A program made the translations under genes and the position numbers. Below the pieces are notes generated by a model. The model saw only the letters and a program-made list of their open reading frames with translations, was not told the DNA's origin and searched no databases. Shown in pieces: positions 51,155-61,456 of a stretch of DNA of 64,000 bases (its first letter is position 1; each line of letters starts with the position of its first letter). The DNA is from Bacillota bacterium (GTDB lineage: Bacteria; Bacillota; Clostridia; Acetivibrionales; DSM-1351): assembly GCA_023409265.1 (NCBI GenBank), contig JAEYHZ010000039.1, forward strand, positions 62,001 to 126,000, given 5' to 3'.

Positions 51155-51835
51155 ATGAAAAAAGCTACGTTTTATACAGAATTGGCATATCTTTTTGGCA
51201 TTGTAGGTCTGGCACTTGGAACCGCTTTAATGGAAAAGGCCAATATGGGCATTTCCATGGTTGTTGCTCCTGCATATCTGATTTATCTGAAATTATCAAA
51301 GTTTTTGACCTTCATGACCTTTGGAATGGCAGAATATATTTTGCAGGTATGTCTTCTCATTATGATGACTATGGTTTTAAGAAAGTTTAAAGTATCCTAT
51401 TTATTTTCCTTTGTTACAGCAGTTTTTTACGGTTTTGTACTTGACGGTTGTATGGGATTGCTAACCAATATTGGTGCTTTATCTTTTTCCACTCGTATTG
51501 CCTTTTATACTATTGGCCTGATTATTTGCGCACTTGGTGTTGCGTTCATTTTTCATACTTATATCTCTCCGGAAGTATATGAATTGTTTGTAAAAGAGGT
51601 ATCTACCAAGATGCATTGTAATATTAGTCATTTTAAGATTGGATATGACTGCGTCAGCTGTCTTATTGGAATTATTTTGTCATTTCTTTTCTTTGGATTT
51701 TTCCATTTTGAAGGAGTAAAGCTTGGTACGGTCTTTTGCGCCCTTGTTAACGGGAAAATTATTGGCATTATCAGCACCTGGATGGAAAAACATTTGAATT
51801 TCATTGATGGTCTTCCATTGAAAAAATATTTTTAA
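51155..51835 (+). CDS. YczE/DUF6198-like membrane protein
   Basis: 226 residues, about five membrane segments: FGIVGLALGTALMEKANMGI, EYILQVCLLIMMTMVL, TAVFYGFVLDGCMGLL. The 'LGTALMEKANMGISMVVAPAYL' region resembles the YitT/YczE family, whose function is unknown. GGGGAGG ribosome site. It converges with the beta-glucosidase gene and overlaps its end by four bases. Confidence 0.72.
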   Translation: MKKATFYTELAYLFGIVGLALGTALMEKANMGISMVVAPAYLIYLKLSKFLTFMTFGMAEYILQVCLLIMMTMVLRKFKVSYLFSFVTAVFYGFVLDGCMGLLTNIGALSFSTRIAFYTIGLIICALGVAFIFHTYISPEVYELFVKEVSTKMHCNISHFKIGYDCVSCLIGIILSFLFFGFFHFEGVKLGTVFCALVNGKIIGIISTWMEKHLNFIDGLPLKKYF

Positions 51836-53979
51836 TCCCTTAACTCAAACTCTGTATACTCCTCCATCGATGCATCTTTGGAGATGTATGCTCTAAACCT
51901 TCCAGGTTCGGAAGAAAATCCATTTTCGAGGGTATTAAACCTCAGCATTTCTTCATTTATTGCAAACCTTACATCTTTTTCTTCACCGGCTTCCAGGGTC
52001 ACACGTTCAAACCCCTTCAGCATTCTTACAGGCCGCACTCGACTGCCTGACATATCTCTTAAATAAAGCTGAACTGTTTCGGTGGCTGGAACTTTACCAG
52101 CGTTTTTAATTCTACAGCTGGCGATAAGGATTTCATTCTTCTTCATTTCATTTTGGTTTAAAATTACCCGGCCGTACTCAAAATTTGTATAGGTCAATCC
52201 ATATCCGAATGGATAGAGAGGAATGCTTTGACCATCCATGTATCTTGATGTAAACCTGTCGGAATTGTAAACGTCTTCAGCCGGCCTGCCGGTGTTGTAA
52301 CGATTATAGTAAATCGGACATTGGCCAACGGCATACGGAAATGATATGGTTAATCGTCCGCAGGGAGAATGCTCTCCTAAAAGGATATCACAAACTGCAT
52401 TGTTTCCTTCTGTTCCGGGGAACCAAGCTTCAAGTATGGCACTTGCTTTTTTATCAAGGGATGGAATTGCAAGGGGCCTGCCATTATACAGAATAATTAT
52501 CACCGGTTTACCAATTGAAAACATCTTTTCCGCTAAAGTCTCCTGGTAGCCTGGCAAGCTAATTTCCAGCCTGCTGCCAGATTCACCGCTCATTAAAGGT
52601 TCCTCACCCAGCGCCAGAATGATAATATCGCTGTCTTTTGCAAGCTCAATTGCTGCGTTAACTTCGGTATCGTTATAGTCTGTAACTCCGCAGCCCCTTG
52701 CGTATCTAACCTCGACATATTCAGATAAAGCTTCTTTTAAAGTTATACATTCATTAACATCTCCATAATCAGACCAAGAATCCAGCATCTCCCTGGAATC
52801 GGCCAGCGGACCGATCAGCGCCACATTTTTAATATTTTTTGCAAGCGGCAATACTCCGTCGTTTTTTAAAAGTACCATTGAGTCACGTGCAATACGTCTC
52901 GCCTCAGCTCTATGTTCATCACAGAGAATATATTTCTTTTCCAATTCTTCATCTGCATCTTTGTATGGGTTATCGAATAGTCCCAGTTCCTCTTTAAGCA
53001 TTAGCACACGAAGAACAGCCCGGTCTATTTGATTTTCAGTAATCTTGCCCTCTTCAATGAGCTTTCTGGCATTTCTATAATAGGTATTGGATACCATCTC
53101 TATATCAACACCGGCATCAATTGCTTTTTTTGCCGCTTCAGCCTCGTTTTCTGCATAGCCGTGCTGTATAAGCTCTACAATAGCAGTGCAGTCGGAAATT
53201 ACAACTCCAGTAAAGCCCCACTCTTTGCGTAAAACGTCCTGGTACAACCATTTGTTTCCGGAAGCCGGTATACCATTTATTGTATTGAAGGATGTCATCA
53301 TCATTTTTGCACCGGCATCAATAGCAGCCTTATATGAAGGAAAGTGATGCTCACGCAATGTATATTCACTAACCTCCGTTGTATTATAATCCCTGCCGCC
53401 TTCGGCCATTCCGTATGCTGCAAAATGTTTTGCACATGATGCAATTTTATATTTGGCCGCAATGTTGTCTCCCTGGTACCCTTCAACATAAGCCTTGGAA
53501 TAGAGCCCGTTTAAGTATACATCTTCACCGCTTGTTTCGACTACTCTGCCCCATCTGGCATCTCTGGCCAGGTCACACATGGGCGAAAAAGTTAAATGTA
53601 TGCCTGAAACCGCTGCCTCCCTGGCTGCAATTTCCGCAGATCTCTTGACAAGCTGAGGCTGCCAGGAACAGGCCATGGCAAGGGGTGAAGGAAAGATTGT
53701 CTTGTAGCCATGTATAATATCATGCATGAAAATAAGGGGTATTTTGTGTTTTGACTTTTCGAGATGCCTTTTCTGTACTGCCTTTAAAAATTTTGCTCCT
53801 GACACCCCCAGTATTGAGCCGGTATTTTGCTCTAAATGCTCATCTATTTCAAACCGATAGTCGATACCCATCAATCCTCTATCGCCGTTTTCATTCTCAA
53901 TATTTCCGTATAGCTGGGTGATTTCTGCTAATTTATCCTCCAAGGACATCTGCTCAATTATTTTTTGCAAGTCTCTCAT
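51832..53979 (-). CDS. Glycoside hydrolase family 3 beta-glucosidase-type enzyme
   Basis: About 715 residues. GH3 N-terminal barrel (MHDIIHGYKTIFPSPLAMAC, KHFAAYGMAEGGRDYNT) with catalytic nucleophile Asp263 in GVVISDCTAIVEL, then the alpha/beta domain (MLLKNDGVLPLA-like, IILALGEEPLMSGESGSR) and a C-terminal fibronectin-III-like domain. It has no signal peptide, so it hydrolyses imported glycosides or oligosaccharides in the cytoplasm. It is the last gene of the ABC importer unit. The start at 53979 (MRDLQKIIEQ) has GGAGAGG eight bases upstream. Beta-xylosidase activity is a possible alternative. Confidence 0.93.
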   Translation of the reverse strand: MRDLQKIIEQMSLEDKLAEITQLYGNIENENGDRGLMGIDYRFEIDEHLEQNTGSILGVSGAKFLKAVQKRHLEKSKHKIPLIFMHDIIHGYKTIFPSPLAMACSWQPQLVKRSAEIAAREAAVSGIHLTFSPMCDLARDARWGRVVETSGEDVYLNGLYSKAYVEGYQGDNIAAKYKIASCAKHFAAYGMAEGGRDYNTTEVSEYTLREHHFPSYKAAIDAGAKMMMTSFNTINGIPASGNKWLYQDVLRKEWGFTGVVISDCTAIVELIQHGYAENEAEAAKKAIDAGVDIEMVSNTYYRNARKLIEEGKITENQIDRAVLRVLMLKEELGLFDNPYKDADEELEKKYILCDEHRAEARRIARDSMVLLKNDGVLPLAKNIKNVALIGPLADSREMLDSWSDYGDVNECITLKEALSEYVEVRYARGCGVTDYNDTEVNAAIELAKDSDIIILALGEEPLMSGESGSRLEISLPGYQETLAEKMFSIGKPVIIILYNGRPLAIPSLDKKASAILEAWFPGTEGNNAVCDILLGEHSPCGRLTISFPYAVGQCPIYYNRYNTGRPAEDVYNSDRFTSRYMDGQSIPLYPFGYGLTYTNFEYGRVILNQNEMKKNEILIASCRIKNAGKVPATETVQLYLRDMSGSRVRPVRMLKGFERVTLEAGEEKDVRFAINEEMLRFNTLENGFSSEPGRFRAYISKDASMEEYTEFELRD

Positions 53980-54036
53980 GTTTAAATCCTCTCCAGTGAA
54001 TTTTACAGCATAATTTGCCACATAACCCTCTACAGA

Positions 54037-54145
54037 ACAAAGGTGGCAAAGCCACCTTTGTTTGCACGGCGTACCATTATAGGTACGCTATGCCTCCTCC
54101 AAGTTAATAAAAAACGCACCGTCGCAAATACGCAGTGCGTTTTTT
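54037..54145 (-). terminator. Three stem-loops including a terminator between permease and GH3 genes
   Basis: AAAAAACGCAC/GTGCGTTTTTT (54109-54145) is a proper intrinsic terminator, 2 bases from the permease stop. GCGTACC/GGTACGC (54069-54088) and ACAAAGGTGGC/GCCACCTTTGT (54037-54061) follow. Together they should lower read-through into the GH3 gene, or separate it as an independently processed message. Confidence 0.8.
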
Positions 54146-54146
54146 C

Positions 54147-54986
54147 CTATTCCTTTACTGCACCTATCGTCAGACCCTTTATCATATGTTTTTGGAATAT
54201 CAGGTAAAGCAGCAGAACAGGAGTCATCATTATTGTACTGGCAGCCGAGGTGAGAGGGATGTCTCTTGTAAATTTGCCCTTAAAGAAACTTAAGCCAAGA
54301 GGCAAAGTTCTCATTTTATCATCTCTCAGCATAATGTTTGAAAGCATAAAATCATTCCAGGTCCACATGAATATTAAGATAATAATTGTAACAAGTGCAG
54401 GCCTGATGACAGGAACAATGATTTTATACAGAACGGTTATCTCCCTTGCTCCGTCAATTCTGGCAGATTCCACCAAAGACACGGGAATATCCTTGATAAA
54501 ACCCCTCAACAAGAATACACAAAATGGGATATTAAGTGCAATATGAGTCAGATAAACCGGTGCTCTTGTCCCAAGGAGTCCGACAAATTTCATATTGAAA
54601 AACAAAGGAATAATTATTATTTCAAAAGGAATGATTAACCCGATTAAAATAAGAATGTTAACGATCTCCTTACCCGGGAATTCATAATACACCATGGCAT
54701 ATGAAACAAGTGTGGCAAGTACCAGAACACCCAGTATGGATAATGCCGAAATAATGATACTGTTTGAAAAATAAGTTGAAAAGTGCCCGATTTTCCAAGC
54801 CTTACTATAATTTTCAAAATGCCAGACCTCAGGAAGTGCAAGTATGCCCTTTCTAATTAAGTCTTCTTTTACTCTAAAAGAGAGGTTAAACAAGAAAAGC
54901 ATAGGGACGATTGTAAAAATGCTTGAAAAAATCAGGAACACGTAAGCAGATAATGTTTGCATCTTTTTCATCTTTTTATCACTCAT
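54147..54986 (-). CDS. Carbohydrate ABC transporter permease (MalG-type)
   Basis: 279 residues, six membrane helices, with the EAA loop ESARIDGAREITVLYKIIVPVIRPAL that contacts the ATPase. It is one of two permeases of a CUT1 oligosaccharide or glycoside importer. No ATPase gene is present in the cluster, so it presumably uses a shared ATPase of the MsmK type encoded elsewhere. It overlaps the other permease by eight bases. Confidence 0.94.
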   Translation of the reverse strand: MSDKKMKKMQTLSAYVFLIFSSIFTIVPMLFLFNLSFRVKEDLIRKGILALPEVWHFENYSKAWKIGHFSTYFSNSIIISALSILGVLVLATLVSYAMVYYEFPGKEIVNILILIGLIIPFEIIIIPLFFNMKFVGLLGTRAPVYLTHIALNIPFCVFLLRGFIKDIPVSLVESARIDGAREITVLYKIIVPVIRPALVTIIILIFMWTWNDFMLSNIMLRDDKMRTLPLGLSFFKGKFTRDIPLTSAASTIMMTPVLLLYLIFQKHMIKGLTIGAVKE

Positions 54987-55881
54987 CCCTTCTCAGGTAT
55001 AAAAAGACCCTGGATATGATCAGTACAAGTACTGTTAATATAACGGCAATGGCGCAGCCCTGCCCGATTTTGTTTGACATAAAGGCCTTGCTGTATATAT
55101 AGTAGGAAATTACATTAGTGTAATACCCCGGACCTCCCTTTGTCATCTGAAAAACCAGGTCAAAAACTTTAAAGGCACCAATCAGCGATAGAAGCAATAA
55201 GGTTGTTGTTGTTTTCCTGATAGACGGTATGGTAATGAAAAAAAAGTTTTGCAGGGTATTTGCACCATCAATTGTTGCAGCTTCAAATAGTGAACTGTCA
55301 ATTGCTCTGATGGCAGAGCAGTAGATAACTGTATTAAATCCATATGCCGTCCAGATACTCATGACCAAAAGTGCGTAAATCGCAGTTTCTTTATCACCAA
55401 GCCAGGGGCGGCACCAGCTGTCGAGGCCTACCACATCAAGTAAGCCATTAAGGATGCCGTTTGCAGGATCGTATATTGCCAGCCACATAATGGACATAAT
55501 CATGCTTGAAAGAATCTGAGGTAAAAAGAGCACAAGCTGGAAAAGATTTTTAAACTTTACATTACTGTTTACGATAACTGATGCTTGGACAAGTCCTATT
55601 GCTATAGGTATTGTGACAGAGACCAATGCCCACAAGACATTGTTTTTTATGGCCATAATAAATTCCTGGCTCGTTATTGTACCTCTATAATTTTCAAATC
55701 CCACAAAATTAATTTTATCCAGTGTAGTCACACCGTTCCAATCTGTGAAGCTCAGCAATATTGTTTGAAAAATTGGAATTATTGCGATTAACACAAACAA
55801 AAGCATCCCCGGCAAAACAAAAAGGTAAGGCAGCGCACCAAAGTTATAGCGTTTATTTTTATATGTCTCGGCATTTAACAT
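54979..55881 (-). CDS. Carbohydrate ABC transporter permease (MalF-type)
   Basis: 300 residues with six membrane helices (YLFVLPGMLLFVLIAIIPIF near the N-terminus) and the EAA loop EAATIDGANTLQNFFFITIPSIRK. It forms the importer channel with the MalG-type protein. AGGTGATC precedes the ATG. Confidence 0.94.
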   Translation of the reverse strand: MLNAETYKNKRYNFGALPYLFVLPGMLLFVLIAIIPIFQTILLSFTDWNGVTTLDKINFVGFENYRGTITSQEFIMAIKNNVLWALVSVTIPIAIGLVQASVIVNSNVKFKNLFQLVLFLPQILSSMIMSIMWLAIYDPANGILNGLLDVVGLDSWCRPWLGDKETAIYALLVMSIWTAYGFNTVIYCSAIRAIDSSLFEAATIDGANTLQNFFFITIPSIRKTTTTLLLLSLIGAFKVFDLVFQMTKGGPGYYTNVISYYIYSKAFMSNKIGQGCAIAVILTVLVLIISRVFLYLRRDE

Positions 55882-55911
55882 GTGATCACCTGATTTCTCT
55901 CCTGAAAGCTC

Positions 55912-55958
55912 CCGTCCTTCAGACCAGAGATATAAACATATCCCTGGTCCGTAGACGG
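55912..55958 (-). promoter_or_regulatory. Stem-loop between sugar-binding protein and permease genes
   Basis: CCGTC/GACGG outer and GACCAG/CTGGTC inner arms plus AT pairs make a stable hairpin in the 151-base gap. As at 24.8 kb, such a structure may protect the upstream binding-protein message and give it a higher level. Confidence 0.65.
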
Positions 55959-56032
55959 CAGTTAAGATGTTATTATCTTTCTTCTTTTATAAACAATTTG
56001 CATCGGTAAGGCTATCAAAAATAGTCAGATAA

Positions 56033-57331
56033 CTATTTGTTGTGCCATTCAGCATCAAGGTTATCCCACATTTGTTCGGAAGTCTGGTCTCCGGTTAAGA
56101 ACAATTGGGTTTGCTTAATAAAGACATCTAAGAAGCCTGGTTTAACATTGTCAAGATAAAAACCGCTTTTTGTATTTTTGATTGTTTCAAGCAGCTCCTT
56201 TGTAAGCGGTGATACATTAGTTTTACTGTAGTCGTATTTCACTGATGGTATTGAGCCCACAGACAACCATTGTTCGGCAAACTCAGGAGTTAACATGGTG
56301 TCAATAAAATCAAGAGCAACAGCAAGCTGCGTTGGATTAACCTGTTTGCCGACGGCAAAGGCAGCATCAACCGGATTAATGATATAATTTGGTGTTTTGT
56401 TATCAGTAACACCTGGGAAGGCAAAGATGCCAATATTCAGTCCGGTTTTTTCGTAATCTCCAAGGAACCAGTTTCCATCAAGAGACATTGCAGTTTCTCC
56501 TTTTCCAAAGAGAGTTGGAACATCGCCGTAATCAATGCCGATATAGTCTTTTCTAAAATAGCCGGCATCAGACCACTTCTTAATTAAATTCTCCGATTCA
56601 ATGAAAGCCTTTTTCATGTTTTCACTGGATTCCTGTCTGTAATACCAGTTCAGTACATCCTGGAAAGGAGCTTTGTTTTGTACAAGGCTCTGAATGAACC
56701 AGCCGTTAATATTGTCCTTGCAATTTTCCGCTCCGATGTAGCCGTTTTCTTTTGCAACTTTCATTACATTTTCGAATTCGTCAAGTGTTGTGGGGATTTT
56801 AAGGTTTAATTTTTGGAAAATGTCTTTATTGTAGTATACAATCACCGGTGCATAGTTCATCCCAACTGTATAGGCTTTGTCGGGAGTTCTTTGATTGTAG
56901 AAATTAGTTGCATCGGGTAATTGTTTATCAACCCAGCCTTTTTCTTTTACATTTTGGGTAAGATCCAGCAGGTAGTCGGCCTCACGCAAAGCAGAAAGGC
57001 CCAAATCATCAGTAAAAACAAGCGAATAACCATCGCCAGAGCTAAAGGCAAGCTTGGCTTTGTTGTTATAGTCTTCACCGGAATCGTTAATAAACTCGAC
57101 ATTCGGATATTTCTGTTTTAATTTTTCAATGACTGCATCTAGAACTTTTGTGCGGCTTTCATCAGACATAGCAGTAATAAACTTAAAGTCTGTCTTTACT
57201 TGAGTAACATCTTCCGTTGCAGTTGATACACTTGCAGATGATGTGGATTCTGCTTGCCTGGAGCCGCCACATCCTGTTAGCATAACCGTTAAAGCTACTG
57301 CCAAGGCTGCGATTGATAATAATTTTTTCAT
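56033..57331 (-). CDS. Carbohydrate ABC transporter substrate-binding lipoprotein
   Basis: About 432 residues. The start MKKLLSIAALAVALTVML with lipobox LTGC predicts a membrane-anchored lipoprotein, followed by a family 1 binding-protein fold (YSLVFTDDLGLSALREADYL, APVIVYYNKDIFQKLNL, GKGETAMSLDGNWFLGDYEK). It captures an oligosaccharide or glycoside. The start at 57331 has GGAGGG four bases upstream. Confidence 0.93.
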   Translation of the reverse strand: MKKLLSIAALAVALTVMLTGCGGSRQAESTSSASVSTATEDVTQVKTDFKFITAMSDESRTKVLDAVIEKLKQKYPNVEFINDSGEDYNNKAKLAFSSGDGYSLVFTDDLGLSALREADYLLDLTQNVKEKGWVDKQLPDATNFYNQRTPDKAYTVGMNYAPVIVYYNKDIFQKLNLKIPTTLDEFENVMKVAKENGYIGAENCKDNINGWFIQSLVQNKAPFQDVLNWYYRQESSENMKKAFIESENLIKKWSDAGYFRKDYIGIDYGDVPTLFGKGETAMSLDGNWFLGDYEKTGLNIGIFAFPGVTDNKTPNYIINPVDAAFAVGKQVNPTQLAVALDFIDTMLTPEFAEQWLSVGSIPSVKYDYSKTNVSPLTKELLETIKNTKSGFYLDNVKPGFLDVFIKQTQLFLTGDQTSEQMWDNLDAEWHNK

Positions 57332-57404
57332 AAAACCCTCCATTAACATTTTTATAGTTTGAAAATCTATTTATTAAGTTTTCATAAATTGTAAACTATT
57401 TGGG

Positions 57405-58787
57405 TTACCATTTGAGGTCCGGCAAAATGTCCTTTTGCATTTGAAACATTTCATTTATCATATGGACAGCGTTGTTGTAGGTAGATACTGTGGGATCAAG
57501 CATAACGGCCTGAAGCAATTTGTAACGGCTTTTTTCTACATATGCCTCATACAAGAGGTCTGTTATGGTACCTTGAGTGGCTATCATTGATGCAATGGCA
57601 GCAGGTATTTTTGCAGTTTTCTGTGGGTGAATTCCCTCACCATCAACCATGGCAGGGATCTCAACAACCATTCCGTCTGGGAGATTTGGAGCATATCCAT
57701 TATTGACTACATTGACAGCTCCTACTTTTAGAGGTTTGTTAAATGCGATAGCTTCGATAATGGGTACTCCATACTCGTGATTTTGTGTGAACTGATTGTC
57801 AGTGTCAAAGGCATCCTTAAAAATATCTTTTTTCTCGTTTTTAAACATATCCTTTTCCCAATTTCGTCCGGCAATGGAATAGATAAATTCCAAGGGTTCA
57901 TTGTCTTTGCTTGACCAAGGTTGTTCCGATGCCGGATTGTAGAAATATTGCATTTGAGCCGAAGCTAAAAACTGGTCACTCCAGGCTATATATTCACCAA
58001 TGTGGTTTGCACCGGGATACATCCAAACACCATATAGTCTTAGCATAATTCTGGATAGAGCATATTCATCCCAATGAGCCAGTTTCTCCATTTGACGTTC
58101 TTTTTCACGAAGTGCTGGATACAGGTCCTGTCCTGTTTTTTTATGAACAATTTTTGTGATTACACCAAAATGATTCAGCCCACAAACTTCTGTTTCCAAC
58201 TCAGATTTGTCTATTTCTAAAAACTTGGCGACCTGGTCAACTCCCATTTGTTCACCATGACAAAGGCCAACAACCTTTATTTTCGTTGCCTTGGAAATCA
58301 TACCCACCAGTTTTGCTTCGGGATTAGTGTAATTCAGAAGGTAGGCTTCAGGACAAACTTCTTCCATAGTTTTTGCAATCTCAAGCATTGGTTCTAAATT
58401 ACGCAGGGTGTGGAACATTCCACCCGGTCCGCCGTTTTCGCCATAAATTTGTCTAAAGCCGTACTTACGAGGGATGTGAAAATCCTGAGACCAATAAAAG
58501 TACCTGTCTTTTTCAATTGCAGTAACTACAAAGTCTGCACCTGTAAGGGCTTCTTTTAAATTTAAAGTTGATGTAATTTTTGCATCAGGATTGTGCTTTT
58601 CTTTTAATTTCAGGCAGAAATCATAACTGATGTCTAAAGCCTCCTGGTTTATATCCATGAGTGCAAGCTCTAAATCTGCAGTTTTAATTGAGCCATTTCG
58701 CAAAATATCGGACACGGTTGTCGGGCAAAAGGATACACTTCCTGCGCCTATGATTGCAATTTTTAGCTTTCTTTTAATATTCTTCAT
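57405..58787 (-). CDS. Glycoside hydrolase family 4 enzyme (NAD- and metal-dependent)
   Basis: 460 residues. N-terminal NAD-binding IAIIGAGSVSF, YTNPEAKLVGM, metal ligands Cys176 in GLCHGEQMG and His206 in GLNHFGVI. GH4 enzymes hydrolyse glycosides by an oxidation-elimination route. The CHG motif is found in members acting on non-phosphorylated alpha-galactosides, alpha-glucosides or alpha-glucuronides, rather than phosphorylated sugars (CD/CN motifs), as I recall it. It overlaps the PfkB kinase stop by four bases. Confidence 0.9.
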   Translation of the reverse strand: MKNIKRKLKIAIIGAGSVSFCPTTVSDILRNGSIKTADLELALMDINQEALDISYDFCLKLKEKHNPDAKITSTLNLKEALTGADFVVTAIEKDRYFYWSQDFHIPRKYGFRQIYGENGGPGGMFHTLRNLEPMLEIAKTMEEVCPEAYLLNYTNPEAKLVGMISKATKIKVVGLCHGEQMGVDQVAKFLEIDKSELETEVCGLNHFGVITKIVHKKTGQDLYPALREKERQMEKLAHWDEYALSRIMLRLYGVWMYPGANHIGEYIAWSDQFLASAQMQYFYNPASEQPWSSKDNEPLEFIYSIAGRNWEKDMFKNEKKDIFKDAFDTDNQFTQNHEYGVPIIEAIAFNKPLKVGAVNVVNNGYAPNLPDGMVVEIPAMVDGEGIHPQKTAKIPAAIASMIATQGTITDLLYEAYVEKSRYKLLQAVMLDPTVSTYNNAVHMINEMFQMQKDILPDLKW

Positions 58788-59869
58788 AGTACATCCCCTT
58801 CAAATAAATAGTTTTTTAATTTATGAAAATTTACATTCTCAGCATCTCTTACATATAGTGAAGAAAGTCCGGAGCCAATACGTATGGCATTTTCAATATC
58901 CAGGCCAAGTAATAGGCCAAACAATAGTCCGGCGTTAAAATTATCACCGCCGCCTGTTATAATTTTAGGGTCTTTGATTACCTCCTTCTCCAGGGAGTAA
59001 ACTTTAGAATCTTTTATATATTTTGTAGTGTCCAAAAGATGGAGTACAAAGTTCTTACACTTCAGCTTATCCGCCAGAATGGTCATTTGCATATCAGACT
59101 TGTCTTTATACTGTCCCAGATTCAGTTTCTCCATAAGGAGACCCAATTCGTTTTCGTTAACACTCACAGTGATATCAAAAATTTCGGAGTAGCCTTCAAG
59201 AAGTACCAGCATTTTTTCCACTTCATCGCTTCCGCGCTTTGAGAAATCTGAAAAATCTACCAGCATTAACTTTTTACTGTTAAATTTGCACTTAGGAATA
59301 ATGCATTTTAAAATATTTTCCCAAATATTATTACTGTTAATAAGCTCTCCCCAATTTAAAAAGGCAAATGCATGGCATTGTTCAAAATAGTTTATAAGTG
59401 AAACTTCAGAAACAGAATCTATAATTTTTTGATAGTTCAGGCGATCCAGGTAAGTGTTGGTGGCGAGCATCAATTTACTGCCCTCAAACTCAAGAGCATA
59501 GCAGTAGCCTGGGTTTGTAACAGAAATCAGTTTGCAGTTCCGATTCATGGTTGTAAACATCGGCTCAATCTCCGGGTAGCCCATGGCCCCAATACAGATG
59601 GCTTCACACCCAAGATTGGCTAAAGCGTTTGCCACGATAGGCATGTTACCTCCAATCTTCTCTTGTGTTGTTTCAAGATCGACACTGCAGCTCTTGTCAG
59701 ACTTTTCACCCAAATATCTGGAAAATTCGGTCATGGTACGAAAGGGTATGGCAATATCTCTGGTTTTAGTTTCAATTGGCTTATAAATTTTATCTATAAA
59801 CCCGTCAAAACCTAAAAAAACTTTAAAATTTATGTCGTTTTCCGAAAATTTATCTAGTATAATGATCAC
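58784..59869 (-). CDS. PfkB-family carbohydrate kinase
   Basis: 361 residues, longer than most PfkB kinases (about 310). IGGNMPIVANALANLGCEAICIGAMG is the first PfkB motif and ITGGGDNFNAGLLFGLLLGLD the second, with the catalytic Asp in GGGDNF (most families have GAGD). It phosphorylates a sugar or sugar phosphate released by the adjacent glycosidases. The specific sugar is not evident. It starts 29 bases after the ROK repressor stop. Confidence 0.8.
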   Translation of the reverse strand: MIIILDKFSENDINFKVFLGFDGFIDKIYKPIETKTRDIAIPFRTMTEFSRYLGEKSDKSCSVDLETTQEKIGGNMPIVANALANLGCEAICIGAMGYPEIEPMFTTMNRNCKLISVTNPGYCYALEFEGSKLMLATNTYLDRLNYQKIIDSVSEVSLINYFEQCHAFAFLNWGELINSNNIWENILKCIIPKCKFNSKKLMLVDFSDFSKRGSDEVEKMLVLLEGYSEIFDITVSVNENELGLLMEKLNLGQYKDKSDMQMTILADKLKCKNFVLHLLDTTKYIKDSKVYSLEKEVIKDPKIITGGGDNFNAGLLFGLLLGLDIENAIRIGSGLSSLYVRDAENVNFHKLKNYLFEGDVL

Positions 59870-59898
59870 TCTTTCTAATTAAATAGTTGAGGTCTCTG

Positions 59899-60999
59899 CT
59901 ACTTAAAAACCTCCTCAAGCCACAAGTTGCCGGCAAGCAGTGCCCCGCCAAGTATTCCGGGAGAAACGACACTGCGTCGGTTAACCTGTATATGTTTTAT
60001 ACAAATCTTATCCAAGCGTTTTTGAATTTCCAGAAGCAAATCATTACCCAGCAGGTCAAACATGTACCCGTCCAGAACAATGTTTGAGACATCATAACAG
60101 AGAAGCATATTGTTAATGATAAGTGCAAGATATTTGGAAACGTACTCAATTGCCCTGGCCTTGGATGCTTCATCACCAGACTCATCGGATATCCCAAAGC
60201 TTTCCTTGATTTTGTTCAGATTGATTTTGTCTTCAAGCCAGCCGGAATTCAGCTTCTCTTCTGTGTACTCAAACATCATGTACCCAATTTCTCCACAGAT
60301 GTTATCCTTGCCTTTTCTCACCTCACCGTTTAATATCACCCCGGCACCAAGACCTGTACCTAAAGAGATATAAATCAGATCCTCTGTCACAGGCAGCTTC
60401 AGGTGACAAAATTCTCCAAAGGCCTGGATGTTCAAGTCATTGTCAACAATAACCTTGGCATTGTATTTTTGAGAAATTGCATCTATTGTATCCCCAAAAT
60501 ATTTTGGCTTTTCGATTCCTATAAGCGGAGCTGTAATTTCTCTTGTTTCTTCATCGAAAATGCACGGTATCCCAATTCCGATTCCAATTAGATTTTTTAT
60601 GTCCTTCCTGCTCATTTCAAGAAGTTTGTCGATGTTTAAGAAAAGTGAAGTTTCGAAGTTTTGTCCGCACCTTACCTGAAGGAAATTTAGAATGTTTCCG
60701 CTAAGGTCAACTACTCCCATAATCAAATATTCTCCTTCGTATATAACGCCAATAGAAAAATACTTGTCATTGTTTATCTTGAGCATATTTGGCTTTCTGC
60801 CGACAGAAGTGTTTACGCTGCTATGTTCTGCAATCAATTCCTTCTCCAGCAAAAAATCTACTATTTTAATGACAGTAGGAGCACTGATTTTCGTATTCCT
60901 GGATATTTCATTTATAAAGATGCTTTCATTATTTCTAAATTCCTGAAAAACAAGTTTTGTATTCATATTTTTGAGATGTGACGAATCATATTTAGCCAT
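59899..60999 (-). CDS. ROK-family transcriptional repressor
   Basis: About 366 residues: an N-terminal winged helix (FINEISRNTKISAPTVIKIVDFLLE) and a ROK domain (VIVDNDLNIQAFGEF, LIYISLGTGLGAGVILNGEV, CGEIGYMMFE). The usual zinc cluster (CxCGxxGCxE) is absent, which is seen in a subset of ROK regulators. It is the first gene of the PfkB-GH4-ABC-GH3 unit and divergent from the deaminase gene, so it is the candidate regulator of both. The start at 60999 has GAGG seven bases upstream. Confidence 0.87.
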   Translation of the reverse strand: MAKYDSSHLKNMNTKLVFQEFRNNESIFINEISRNTKISAPTVIKIVDFLLEKELIAEHSSVNTSVGRKPNMLKINNDKYFSIGVIYEGEYLIMGVVDLSGNILNFLQVRCGQNFETSLFLNIDKLLEMSRKDIKNLIGIGIGIPCIFDEETREITAPLIGIEKPKYFGDTIDAISQKYNAKVIVDNDLNIQAFGEFCHLKLPVTEDLIYISLGTGLGAGVILNGEVRKGKDNICGEIGYMMFEYTEEKLNSGWLEDKINLNKIKESFGISDESGDEASKARAIEYVSKYLALIINNMLLCYDVSNIVLDGYMFDLLGNDLLLEIQKRLDKICIKHIQVNRRSVVSPGILGGALLAGNLWLEEVFK

Positions 61000-61391
61000 A
61001 AACAACCTCGCATAATTAATTATTTAAGTACCTTAAATATATACTTAAAACATTTACTTGTCAATATATTTTTTGCTTATTAATATATTTATTTATACTT
61101 GTTAACAAATTAGCATATTTGAACATTTATATACATCAACTATACTGTTTCAAATTAATTTTTTAAAGCAAACAATTTATTGTCGTTTACTTAAAATCCA
61201 TCAAACAAAGCACTCTTAGGTCACAACACCCCGCATCTCTGTATATGACCAAGTTAGTTACAAAACTCAAAAAGACTTATTAAATCTCCTTAACTAATTA
61301 TTTATTATTTTAATTTTTTGTTAGTTTTTATTTAAAACAAACGCCAAATCATCCCTAATATTACTACGCTTTGGCCAATAAAAAATATGTG

Positions 61392-61421
61392 TTGATTTTA
61401 TTACCTATAACATTATATAAT
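61392..61421 (+). promoter_or_regulatory. Promoter of the sugar-phosphate deaminase gene
   Basis: TTGATT (61392-61397), an 18-base spacer and TATAAT (61416-61421), 35 bases before the ATG. Near the opposite gene a TTTAAGTACCTTAAA dyad (about 61022-61036) is a possible operator for the ROK protein. The rest of the 450-base divergent gap is AT-rich with nothing else identified. Confidence 0.55.
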
Positions 61422-61456
61422 TAATGTACCTAATTTATTATTAACGGAGAGTATAT